Shown here piece by piece: positions 1 to 5,843 of a stretch of 5,843 bases of DNA. Origin of the DNA: Acidobacteriota bacterium. GTDB taxonomy: Bacteria; Acidobacteriota; Terriglobia; Acidoferrales; UBA7541. Both the position numbers and the translations under genes were made by a program. The notes below the pieces were generated by a model, which saw nothing but the letters and a program-made list of their open reading frames with translations, ran no database searches and was not told the origin of the DNA. Where the stretch lies: the NCBI GenBank assembly GCA_019239815.1, contig JAFAZL010000084.1, forward strand, positions 1 to 5,843, written 5' to 3'. Positions within the stretch are counted from its first letter, which is position 1, and every line of letters starts with the position of its first letter.

Positions 1-2046
1 GCGCCGCAATTCTTCCGCTTCTCCGCCGCTGAATCCCGCAGCAATCATCGCCATCCGCAAGAGCTGCTCCTGAAACAGCGGCACCCCAAGCGTCCGCTCT
101 AACACCGGCTCTAATAAAGGATGCAAACACTGCGGCGCTTCCTTCCCCTGCCGCCGCGCCAGGTACGGATGCACCATTTTTCCCACGATCGGTCCGGGCC
201 GGATGATCGCCACCTGTACGACGATGTCGTAAAACTCTTTCGGTTTCAGCCGCGGTAAACACGACATCTGCGCGCGGCTCTCGATCTGAAACATTCCAAC
301 GGTGTCCGCCCTCTGCAGCGTGTCGTAAATCTTTTTATCGCCTTGCGGCAAATGGCCGAGATCGATTTCTTCCCCGTAGTGCTTGCTGATGATTTGCAGC
401 GACTCTTCCAGCACCGCCATCATGCCGAGCCCCAGCAAATCGATTTTCACGATGCCCAGATCGGCGCAATCTTCTTTGTCCCATTGCACGACAACTCGAT
501 TCGGCATCGTCGCCTGTTCCAGCGGCACAACCGAATCGAGCTGCCCCTGGCACACCACCAGCCCGCCCGAATGCTGCCCCAAATGCCGCGGTAAATCCTG
601 CGTCTGTATACACAGTTCGAAAAACTTCCGAATCTTCGGATGATTCAGATCGAATCCCGCGTCGCGAAAATGATTTTCCATCGTGTCGGCGGAATCTTTA
701 TATTCCCACGCGCTGACCAGGCTCGCCAGCCGCGCCAGCGTTTCGGGATCAAACGAAAGCGCTTTGCCAATCTCGCGCGCCGCCGACTTTCCGCGATACG
801 TAATGACGTTCGCCGTCATCGCCGCGCCGTGGCTCCCGTAGCGGTTGTAGACATATTGAATTGCGCGCTCGCGTTGGTCGCCGCTCGGCAGATCGAGATC
901 GATGTCGGGCCATTCGCCGCGTTCTTCCGACAAAAATCGTTCAAACAGCAGTCCCATCCCGACCGGATCGACCGCGGTAATCCCCAGCGCATAACACACC
1001 GCGCTGTTTGCCGCCGATCCGCGCCCCTGCACGAGAATGTTCTGCGCATTACAGAAGCGCACAATGTCCCAGACGATCAGAAAATACCCGGGCAGCTTCA
1101 ACTTCTCGATTAGCGCCAGCTCGCGCTCTATCTGCTTTCGCGCCTTTTCATTGCCAGCGCCATACCGGCGAATCCTGCCGTCATGCGTGCGCGCGCGAAG
1201 AAACTCCATCTCCGAACCGCCATCGGGCACGGGATACTTCGGAAACTCATAGCCCAAATCGTTCAGCGAAAATTCCAGACGCGACGAAAGTGAAGCCGTA
1301 TTGGCAATCCCCTCCGGCAAATCTGCAAAAAGCCGGGCCATCTCTTCGGAGTTTTTCAGGTGCCTCTCGGCATTGCGCGTCAGCAACCGCCCGGCGTTCG
1401 CAAGATTGCGATGGTGGCGAATGCACGTAAACACATCGAGCAGCTCGCGCTGCTGCGGCTGCGCGTACGAAGCGCAGTTCGTCGCCAGCAATGGCAGCGA
1501 CAATTTCCTCGCAATTTCGATCGCAGCCTGATTCCGCGCCTCTTCCTCGCGACAAAAATGCCGTTGCAGCTCGACGTAAACATTCCCTCGTGCAAAAATC
1601 TCGCAAAGACGCTCCACCGCCTGCGTCGCGCGCTCGACGCCCCCATTCGCCAGCGCATGCGCCAGTGGCCCTTCGTCCCCGCCCGTCAAGCAAACCAGCC
1701 CATTCGCGTAAGCGCTTAACTCTTCTCCAGCAAGACTTCCCTCCCCTTTTTTGTCACGCAATTTCATCAACGTAATCGCGCGGCACAAATTCTGGTAGCC
1801 CTCGCGCGACTCGACTAGCACCGGAAATCGCCAGCCCTCCGGCGTTGTAATCTCCGCACCAATATGCGCGCGAATGCCTTTCTTCATCGCGGCGTGATAA
1901 AAACGGGGTGCACCATAAACGCCGTCGCGATCGAGCATCGCCATCGCGCCCATGCCGCGCTCGGCGCACGCTTCGACCATTTCCTCCGGTATCGAAGACC
2001 CTTCGAGAAAACTGAACGCCGACCGTGCATGAAGCTCGATGTACAT
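1..2046 (-). CDS. dnaE2: Error-prone DNA polymerase DnaE2 (ImuC), C-terminus outside window
   Basis: C-family (Pol III alpha-like) translesion polymerase, the catalytic subunit of the ImuA-ImuB-DnaE2 mutasome. I translated 682 codons from an ATG ([16 protein letters not shown]...) to the left edge. The family is usually about 1,050-1,100 residues, so roughly the last third (rest of fingers, clamp-binding and OB regions) is missing because of the window limit, not a mutation. Seen in order: N-terminal PHP domain (about 1-210); palm with [10 protein letters not shown] (339-348); catalytic aspartates D381 and D383 in PDIDLD and D536 in KIDLLGL, with spacing like E. coli DnaE D401/D403/D555; QHSGGLVVC; and the DnaE2-type motif [11 protein letters not shown] (from about 584). 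The PHP domain has lost several metal ligands. It starts 49 nt after the imuB stop, probably co-transcribed. No strong Shine-Dalgarno is visible, only AAGA-like purines. Family assignment is firm. Confidence 0.96.
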   Translation of the reverse strand, partial: MYIELHARSAFSFLEGSSIPEEMVEACAERGMGAMAMLDRDGVYGAPRFYHAAMKKGIRAHIGAEITTPEGWRFPVLVESREGYQNLCRAITLMKLRDKKGEGSLAGEELSAYANGLVCLTGGDEGPLAHALANGGVERATQAVERLCEIFARGNVYVELQRHFCREEEARNQAAIEIARKLSLPLLATNCASYAQPQQRELLDVFTCIRHHRNLANAGRLLTRNAERHLKNSEEMARLFADLPEGIANTASLSSRLEFSLNDLGYEFPKYPVPDGGSEMEFLRARTHDGRIRRYGAGNEKARKQIERELALIEKLKLPGYFLIVWDIVRFCNAQNILVQGRGSAANSAVCYALGITAVDPVGMGLLFERFLSEERGEWPDIDLDLPSGDQRERAIQYVYNRYGSHGAAMTANVITYRGKSAAREIGKALSFDPETLARLASLVSAWEYKDSADTMENHFRDAGFDLNHPKIRKFFELCIQTQDLPRHLGQHSGGLVVCQGQLDSVVPLEQATMPNRVVVQWDKEDCADLGIVKIDLLGLGMMAVLEESLQIISKHYGEEIDLGHLPQGDKKIYDTLQRADTVGMFQIESRAQMSCLPRLKPKEFYDIVVQVAIIRPGPIVGKMVHPYLARRQGKEAPQCLHPLLEPVLERTLGVPLFQEQLLRMAMIAAGFSGGEAEELRR

Positions 2047-2081
2047 TCTTATTTGCTTAAACGCAGTGAAGAGCAGTCAAT

Positions 2082-2095
2082 CGCGATCGCTCGCG
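2082..2095. repeat. Short inverted repeat in the imuB-dnaE2 gap
   Basis: CGCGA, a 4-base loop TCGC, then TCGCG, immediately after the imuB stop codon within the 49-nt gap to dnaE2. It contains the palindromic octamer GCGATCGC. No T-run follows on either strand, so it does not look like a terminator. It could be a small mRNA hairpin protecting or separating the imuB and dnaE2 messages, or chance in GC-rich DNA. Confidence 0.25.
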
Positions 2096-3817
2096 CTAAT
2101 CGTAAAATCCCCGCACAAACCAACTCTTCCGCGGCAAATCATAAAAAATCCGATATACGCCATGCCGTGGCCACGGACTTGGCTCTGGAACCTTTGTTTT
2201 CTTAAGGGCGTTCACATTCATCGTCACCAAACCGATGTGCTCCAGCTTTTGCTCCCGCGGCTCCGCTCGCTTCCCAAAATCAATCGCCAAATCCCATTCG
2301 TCGTGATCCCAGCCATCTTCCTGCCACCATTCCCCCGAACTGCGCCAAGGCCCCGACGCCGCAATCACATCCCCACGCATCCCGCTAAAACTCACGCGCA
2401 CTGGACGCCGTTCGTTTTCGCCGTCTGCTTCCACCATCGCCATCAGCGGCGGCCGCAACACGCGAAATCCAGCCGCGGAAATCTTTACTGCACTGCCACC
2501 ATCCGCAGTCGTGGGCTCCGCACTCGAACCGCTCTTTCGCTTCCTGCCAACTCTTCTGCTCCTCCCCTCCTCCGCCGCAATCGCTCCACAATTCCACCGC
2601 GCCACGCGGAAATTCTCAGCGCGATGCGTGTCGATCAATTCCGCCACTCCAACGTTCGACTCCCCCACCAGCTTCATCAGCCGTGCCACCGTCAGCTCCA
2701 GCTTTTCCGGATCAGGCCCGCGCGGCACAAACAATCCGCTCTGCGCCACGCGTGGAGCCGCCGCTTCCGCCGTCATCCGTATCTTTTGTATCGGCGATTT
2801 AGGCGGATCTGACTGCAGCGAAAGCCGCAAAAGTTTCAGCAACGCTTTCGCGTCGCGCATCGCCATCGGCAGCGTCAGCACTTTCGCAAACTCTTTTGAC
2901 GCGGTTTTCTTTCGCGACTCGTCGTTCAGCGACTGGACATCTTTTTCGAACGACGGCTCCAGCTCGAACCACACGCGAATCGTCTGCACCGCAAGCGCTC
3001 GAGACTCCAACCGCGCGCAAAGCTGATCGAGCAGTCGCCCGAGCAAAAACGAAAGCGGCTCTAATTCTTCGACCGTTTCGTCCAACTCCATTTCTTCTTC
3101 AAACGTGAGACTCACTTGCGCCAGCACCAGTGCCCGCACGCGCGCGCCGCGAGCCAATTCGTGCAGGATCACACCGCGCTGTCCAAGACGCTCTGAAAGC
3201 TGCAACACGGGCAGCGCTGCCAGCGCGCGCAACTTTTCGATCCCCCATCGATCCAGCGTTTCCAGAATTTCCGCGTCGCTCGAAAGCGTACGTACCGGCA
3301 ATACGCCCAGCCGCACCGCTTCCTCCCCAGCCGGCAAAATCGCAATCCCAGAAAATCCGCGCGCCGCCAGAATCGCCGCCTCGATGTTCGACGCGATCGC
3401 AATATTCGGATTCACGCCGACGCGCGTCACGCGCTCCATCAAAACGCGCGCAATCTCTTCCTCACTTCCAAACAGCGATGCCAGCCCTTCCAGATCGAGC
3501 ACAATCGTGTCCGGCGCCGCATCTTCCACGCGCGGCGAAATGCTCCATGCCACATCCAATAAAGCAGCGTGTGTCGCTTTCTCTTGCGCTTCCGATCGAT
3601 GCCGTACTTCCACGCCGACGAATTCCGCCACCTGCGCCTTCGTCATCCCAAGCTGCACTCCCATGCGCAGTGCAGCAGAACTCGCCGCCACCACGCTCCA
3701 CAGCGGCGCCTTCCCACCGAGCAACGCCAGAGCAACACGATCCCCGCGTAGCGCTAGCTCCGCCCTCTCCACTGCCTGCACCAAAAACCCCGAAATATAA
3801 ATGCACGCAAACGCCAT
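2096..3817 (-). CDS. imuB: ImuB, Y-family polymerase-like mutasome scaffold
   Basis: Non-catalytic Y-family (DinB/UmuC-like) protein that, in characterised cassettes, links DnaE2 and ImuA to the beta clamp. It has 573 residues, near the usual family length. Seen: a Y-family N-terminus, MAFACIYISGFLVQAVE, which aligns without gaps to E. coli DinB but has I8 and G10 in place of D8 and D10; VLDLEGLASLFG (106-117) where DinB has its D-E catalytic pair; a helix-hairpin-helix-like region (about 186-225); little-finger region (about 230-350); a likely clamp-binding motif QSGLF (359-363); a basic linker (about 415-450, RSRRVGRKRKSG); and a conserved C-terminal domain with GPWRSSGEWW and GVYRIFYD...WFVRGFYD. 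The start is fixed by an in-frame TAA 15 nt upstream (3830-3832) and a GGGAAG ribosome site. It sits between imuA and dnaE2. The loss of catalysis is inferred from the substitutions. Confidence 0.95.
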   Translation of the reverse strand: MAFACIYISGFLVQAVERAELALRGDRVALALLGGKAPLWSVVAASSAALRMGVQLGMTKAQVAEFVGVEVRHRSEAQEKATHAALLDVAWSISPRVEDAAPDTIVLDLEGLASLFGSEEEIARVLMERVTRVGVNPNIAIASNIEAAILAARGFSGIAILPAGEEAVRLGVLPVRTLSSDAEILETLDRWGIEKLRALAALPVLQLSERLGQRGVILHELARGARVRALVLAQVSLTFEEEMELDETVEELEPLSFLLGRLLDQLCARLESRALAVQTIRVWFELEPSFEKDVQSLNDESRKKTASKEFAKVLTLPMAMRDAKALLKLLRLSLQSDPPKSPIQKIRMTAEAAAPRVAQSGLFVPRGPDPEKLELTVARLMKLVGESNVGVAELIDTHRAENFRVARWNCGAIAAEEGRSRRVGRKRKSGSSAEPTTADGGSAVKISAAGFRVLRPPLMAMVEADGENERRPVRVSFSGMRGDVIAASGPWRSSGEWWQEDGWDHDEWDLAIDFGKRAEPREQKLEHIGLVTMNVNALKKTKVPEPSPWPRHGVYRIFYDLPRKSWFVRGFYD

Positions 3818-3822
3818 AAAAA

Positions 3823-3828
3823 CTTCCC
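3823..3828 (-). promoter_or_regulatory. Ribosome binding site of imuB
   Basis: GGGAAG on the minus strand, 5 nt before the imuB ATG. Together with the in-frame TAA just upstream, it fixes the start. It is the clearest Shine-Dalgarno in the window; imuA, dnaE2, udgX and the DUF72 gene have weak or no visible ones. Confidence 0.6.
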
Positions 3829-3845
3829 GTTAGGCCACCCTGTAA

Positions 3846-3877
3846 CCGCGTTCGTTTCCCAGAACGCGGGCCTTTTT
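3846..3877 (+). terminator. Terminator-like hairpin facing the plus strand, imuA-imuB gap
   Basis: A perfect 8-bp inverted repeat, CCGCGTTC and GAACGCGG, with an 8-base loop, followed on the plus strand by GCC and five Ts. In this orientation it would stop plus-strand (antisense) transcripts running out of imuB towards imuA. On the minus strand no T-run follows, so it should not stop imuB mRNA, but it would form a hairpin 28 nt upstream of the imuB start. It could also be a protein-binding palindrome, since the arms end in GTTC/GAAC. Confidence 0.5.
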
Positions 3878-3882
3878 GATCC

Positions 3883-3906
3883 ATCGGCAAAAATCCATCC
3901 GCCGAT
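3883..3906. repeat. Inverted repeat in the imuA-imuB gap
   Basis: ATCGGC and GCCGAT separated by 12 bases, lying between the two terminator-like hairpins. No T-run follows it in the minus direction. It may be a weak mRNA stem in the imuB leader. On its own it could be chance; its interest is in being the middle of three consecutive inverted repeats. Confidence 0.35.
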
Positions 3907-3931
3907 AAAAAATGCCGGCACGAATGCCGGC
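3907..3931 (-). terminator. Intrinsic terminator after imuA
   Basis: Read on the minus strand: GCCGGCA, loop TTCG, TGCCGGC, then A and six Ts. A 7-bp GC-rich stem with a stable UUCG-class tetraloop and a U-tract is a textbook rho-independent terminator. It begins 25 nt after the imuA stop. It implies that imuA can be transcribed alone, with partial read-through or a separate promoter supplying imuB-dnaE2. I saw no convincing promoter between it and imuB. Confidence 0.75.
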
Positions 3932-3956
3932 GCAACTTTCTTGCACTGATTTTCTT

Positions 3957-4775
3957 CTATCCTCGCAGTCCTCCACACTTCGTCGCGGTCTGAAACACCG
4001 CACTTCGCTCCGATTTGCTCCGTGAATCAAATCCCATCTTCAGCGGCTTAAACTCATTAATTGCCATCACCTCATTCACATCCTGCACCCGCGTGCGCAC
4101 CACATCCGCGCCAACTTCAAATCCACGAAACAGTCGTCCCATCGAATGCCGCACAAAACTCCGTTCCCGATCCCCAGCGGACTCACTCCACTCCCCTGGC
4201 CGCGCCCCCATTCTCAACACCAGCGACGCGCACGTCTTCGCATTCGACTCCTGCTCCAGCACCATCAAAATCGTCGGCGTATCCTCTACCGCGCGCCGAA
4301 ACCGAAACCACGCATTCAGCGGCACGTACCGAACAATCTTCGGCGCGATATCGCTCAAATCCACCGCCACCATCCCGAACCCACCCGCCTGAATCAGCAA
4401 ATCCGTCGCGCGCAGTGCCTGATCCGCGTTCTGGCATCGCACCCACAAAACATGCCGCAGTTCCACTCCCGCCGCACTCGCCACAGCCGGATCAAAACTG
4501 TCGCGCGCATCGATCAACGCGCACATTTCTCCTTCTGCCGTACGAGCTGCCAGCGCCGACAACATCACACTCGTCCGCCCTGAACACGGAGGTCCGCAAA
4601 TCTCCGTCATCGCGCCGCGCGGCAATCCGCCCACCACGGCATCCAGCGACGGAATCCCCGTCGACACCAGCTCAAAAACATTTCGATCGCGATAATTAAA
4701 AGGAGAAACGACGCGCCCGCGCAGATCGAGCTCGATTTTGGAGCGAAGAGCGGCAAGTGAAGACGCGGCGGCCAT
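3957..4775 (-). CDS. imuA: ImuA, RecA-like mutasome accessory protein
   Basis: RecA-fold protein of the ImuA/SulA-like group that accompanies ImuB and DnaE2 in damage-induced mutagenesis; in characterised systems it associates with ImuB. It has 272 residues, normal for the family. Seen: a short N-terminal helix region (MAAASSLAALRSKIELDL), a RecA-type entry STGIPSLDAVVGGLPRGAMT (38-57), the P-loop GPPCSGRTS (61-69), and a hydrophobic Walker B-like strand MVAVDLSD (135-142). The P-loop has Arg where ATPases have the invariant Lys, so ATP hydrolysis is doubtful. The C-terminal 50 residues are basic and poorly conserved. It is the first gene of the minus-strand cassette, preceded by a good sigma70-like promoter and followed by an intrinsic terminator before imuB. 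The ATG has no obvious Shine-Dalgarno. Assignment rests on sequence pattern plus the diagnostic neighbours. Confidence 0.9.
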   Translation of the reverse strand: MAAASSLAALRSKIELDLRGRVVSPFNYRDRNVFELVSTGIPSLDAVVGGLPRGAMTEICGPPCSGRTSVMLSALAARTAEGEMCALIDARDSFDPAVASAAGVELRHVLWVRCQNADQALRATDLLIQAGGFGMVAVDLSDIAPKIVRYVPLNAWFRFRRAVEDTPTILMVLEQESNAKTCASLVLRMGARPGEWSESAGDRERSFVRHSMGRLFRGFEVGADVVRTRVQDVNEVMAINEFKPLKMGFDSRSKSERSAVFQTATKCGGLRG

Positions 4776-4786
4776 AAGCGATCAAA

Positions 4787-4821
4787 CGAAGAAGCGAAAT
4801 CATACTTTCGCTTTTTCTTCG
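4787..4821. repeat. Imperfect inverted repeat in the imuA leader
   Basis: CGAAGAA+GCGAAA (4787-4799), 6-base loop TCATAC, then TTTCGC+TTT+TTCTTCG (4806-4821): 13 paired bases with a 3-base bulge. It lies between the predicted imuA transcription start (about 4818) and the ATG, so the imuA mRNA would begin almost at the hairpin. It may be a repressor operator or an RNA structure controlling imuA translation. The repeat is seen directly; the role is inference. Confidence 0.5.
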
Positions 4822-4824
4822 CTC

Positions 4825-4853
4825 AATCTACCAACCGCCCTCTTCCCTGTCAA
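4825..4853 (-). promoter_or_regulatory. Sigma70-like promoter of imuA
   Basis: On the minus strand, a perfect -35 TTGACA (plus 4848-4853), a 17-bp spacer and a -10 TAGATT (plus 4825-4830; 4 of 6 consensus bases). The predicted start is near 4818, giving a leader of about 43 nt. A CAACC direct repeat (plus 4832-4836 and 4851-4855) overlaps the -35 and the spacer edge and could be an operator. I saw no GAAC-N4-GTTC, CTG-N10-CAG or GTTC-N7-GTTC LexA box here. Confidence 0.65.
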
Positions 4854-4885
4854 CCAAGAATTTCCCCGGGTTCCCTGATATCGCT

Positions 4886-4891
4886 CATAAT
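4886..4891 (+). promoter_or_regulatory. Possible -10 element of udgX
   Basis: CATAAT (5 of 6 consensus bases), 32 nt before the udgX GTG. Only a poor -35 (TTTCCC at 4861-4866, 19-bp spacing) lies upstream, so the promoter may need an activator or may be located elsewhere. Low confidence. Confidence 0.3.
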
Positions 4892-4923
4892 GGCCGGCGT
4901 AACGAACTTCGCATCTAAGCTCT

Positions 4924-5580
4924 GTGCCGAACAAATCAAAACCGCGCGCCGCAAAAAATTCCGCGCAGACCGATGCGCCAACTCTCCCCATCGCCAAATC
5001 CATCGATGACGCTCGCAACCGCGCCAAAAATTGCGAAGCGTGCGACCTCTACAAAAATGCCACGCAAACCGTCTTCGGCCAAGGCGCAAGCAAACCTCGC
5101 ATCGTTTTCGTCGGAGAACAACCCGGCGATCAGGAAGACCGACAAGGCAAACCGTTCGTCGGCCCGGCAGGAAAATTACTCGACACCGCGCTCGAGCAAG
5201 CCGGCATCGACCGCAACAAAACTTACGTCACCAACGCCGTCAAACATTTCAAATGGGAACCACGCGGCAAACGCCGCATCCACAAAAAACCAAACTCCGC
5301 CGAAATCGCCGCCTGTCGCCCGTGGCTCGACACCGAAATCGCTCTGCTCAAACCCGAAGTCGTCGTTTGCCTCGGCGCCACCGCCGCCCAAGCTCTGCTC
5401 GGCCGCACCTTCCGCGTAACGCAAAGCCGTGGCCAGCTCCTAGAATCCACACTCGCGCCGCACATTATGGCGACCGTACATCCTTCCTCAATTCTCCGAG
5501 CGCCCGATGAGGAATCGCGTCACCGCGAAATGGCCAATTTCGTCGCCGATCTCAAAAAATTAGCCAAATTCGCAAAATAA
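4924..5580 (+). CDS. udgX: UdgX-type uracil-DNA glycosylase, covalent uracil-DNA binder
   Basis: Member of the UDG superfamily, family 4-like [4Fe-4S] branch. Characterised UdgX (Mycobacterium smegmatis) excises uracil from DNA and then stays covalently bound to the abasic sugar through a histidine in a KRRIH loop. Seen in this 218-residue protein: four likely cluster cysteines C37, C40, C131, C149; motif A GEQPGDQED (64-72); KPFVGPAGKLLD (76-87); the UdgX-specific loop GKRRIHKK (115-122), with H120 the expected cross-linking residue; and motif B HPSSILR (186-192). All the hallmark residues are present, so it should be an active UdgX rather than an ordinary family 4 UDG, which lacks the KRRIH loop. 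The GTG start is forced by an in-frame TAA at 4900-4902, with no other start between. It is transcribed divergently from imuA across 148 nt and probably co-transcribed with the DUF72 gene. Confidence 0.94.
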   Translation: MPNKSKPRAAKNSAQTDAPTLPIAKSIDDARNRAKNCEACDLYKNATQTVFGQGASKPRIVFVGEQPGDQEDRQGKPFVGPAGKLLDTALEQAGIDRNKTYVTNAVKHFKWEPRGKRRIHKKPNSAEIAACRPWLDTEIALLKPEVVVCLGATAAQALLGRTFRVTQSRGQLLESTLAPHIMATVHPSSILRAPDEESRHREMANFVADLKKLAKFAK

Positions 5581-5612
5581 TCCGCTTCACAACGAATCCA
5601 TCGAACTCAACC

Positions 5613-5843
5613 GTGCTGAAACCAAAACTCGGCGATATCCGTATCGGCATCTCCGGCTGGCGCTACAAACCATGGCGTGGGGTCTTCTACCCGAAAGGCC
5701 TCGCGCAAAAACGCGAACTCGCCTTCGCTGCCGAAAATTTCCGCACCATCGAAATCAACGGCACTTTCTACTCACTGCAAATCCCCTCCAGCTTCGAACG
5801 CTGGGCCGCCGAAACTCCCGACGATTTCGTCTTCGCCGTCAAA
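5613..5843 (+). CDS. DUF72 (YecE-like) family protein, N-terminal part
   Basis: The first 77 residues of a DUF72 protein; the right window edge cuts it (the family is usually about 240-300 residues). Recognisable N-terminal family features are the opening strand IRIGISGWRYKPWRGVFYPKG (11-29, with the GxSGW and FYP signatures), the second-strand motif TIEINGTFYSLQ (45-56), and FERWAAETPDDFVFAVK (61-77). These proteins fold as TIM barrels. No biochemical role is firmly established, though they often sit near DNA-repair genes. I chose GTG at 5613 as the first standard start after udgX and close to the family N-terminus; the CTG next to it is an alternative. The gap to udgX is 32 nt with no promoter seen, so an operon is likely. 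No clear ribosome site is visible. Confidence 0.88.
   Translation, partial: MLKPKLGDIRIGISGWRYKPWRGVFYPKGLAQKRELAFAAENFRTIEINGTFYSLQIPSSFERWAAETPDDFVFAVK

Noticed and set aside
640..1113. Plus-strand frame within dnaE2
   Set aside because: It lies opposite the DnaE2 catalytic core (PDIDLD), whose reading frame is unbroken over 682 codons.
2083..2090. GCGATCGC octamer resembling the cyanobacterial HIP1 repeat
   Set aside because: I noticed only this copy and nothing else suggests a cyanobacterium; the octamer is easily chance in GC-rich DNA.
2039..2812. 257-codon plus-strand frame across the imuB C-terminus
   Set aside because: Composition is Arg/His/Pro-rich without domains, and it lies opposite the conserved ImuB C-terminal domain.
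3105..3819. Long open frames on the plus strand opposite imuB (about 230 codons each)
   Set aside because: They are antisense to a confidently identified gene, rich in Arg/Ser/Pro/Ala as expected from GC-biased codon positions read backwards, and show no family signature.
4061..4699. 212-codon plus-strand frame opposite imuA
   Set aside because: Low-complexity Pro/Ser/Thr/Arg-rich translation antisense to imuA; a shadow frame.
4903..4934. Two GAAC words near the udgX start as a possible LexA half-site pair
   Set aside because: They are 21 bases apart, with no matching GTTC or fixed known spacing; the second lies inside the coding sequence.

Overview
The window looks like a chromosomal DNA-damage-tolerance locus from a GC-moderate bacterium (mid-to-high 50s % GC, estimated by eye). 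The protein sequences, especially the short RecA-like ImuA with an Arg in its P-loop and the '[13 protein letters not shown]' start of DnaE2, resemble Acidobacteriota homologues as I remember them. That taxonomic call is inference and was not searched.

Layout. On the minus strand, reading from the middle leftwards, is the SOS 'mutasome' cassette imuA (3957-4775), imuB (2096-3817), dnaE2/imuC (1-2046, C-terminus cut by the window edge). On the plus strand, diverging from imuA, are a UdgX-type uracil-DNA glycosylase (4924-5580) and, 32 nt later, the start of a DUF72/YecE-like protein (5613 to the right edge). All five genes have clear family signatures. The other long reading frames are antisense or out-of-frame shadows.

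How the genes work together. In the classic cassette, DnaE2 is the error-prone polymerase, ImuB is a catalytically dead Y-family scaffold that docks on the sliding clamp, and ImuA is a RecA-fold accessory protein. UdgX recognises uracil in DNA and becomes covalently attached to it through the histidine of its KRRIH loop. This window joins a suicidal uracil-DNA cross-linking enzyme to a translesion mutasome across one 148-nt divergent control region. That is the most interesting feature here.

Non-coding structure. The divergent region (4776-4923) holds a good sigma70-like promoter for imuA (TTGACA-17-TAGATT), a CAACC direct repeat flanking its spacer, and a long imperfect hairpin at the predicted imuA transcript start. 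The 139-nt imuA-imuB gap (3818-3956) holds three tandem inverted repeats. One is a textbook intrinsic terminator on the minus strand just after imuA, and another is a terminator-like hairpin facing the opposite way. No tRNA, rRNA, CRISPR array, insertion sequence or canonical LexA box was found by eye.
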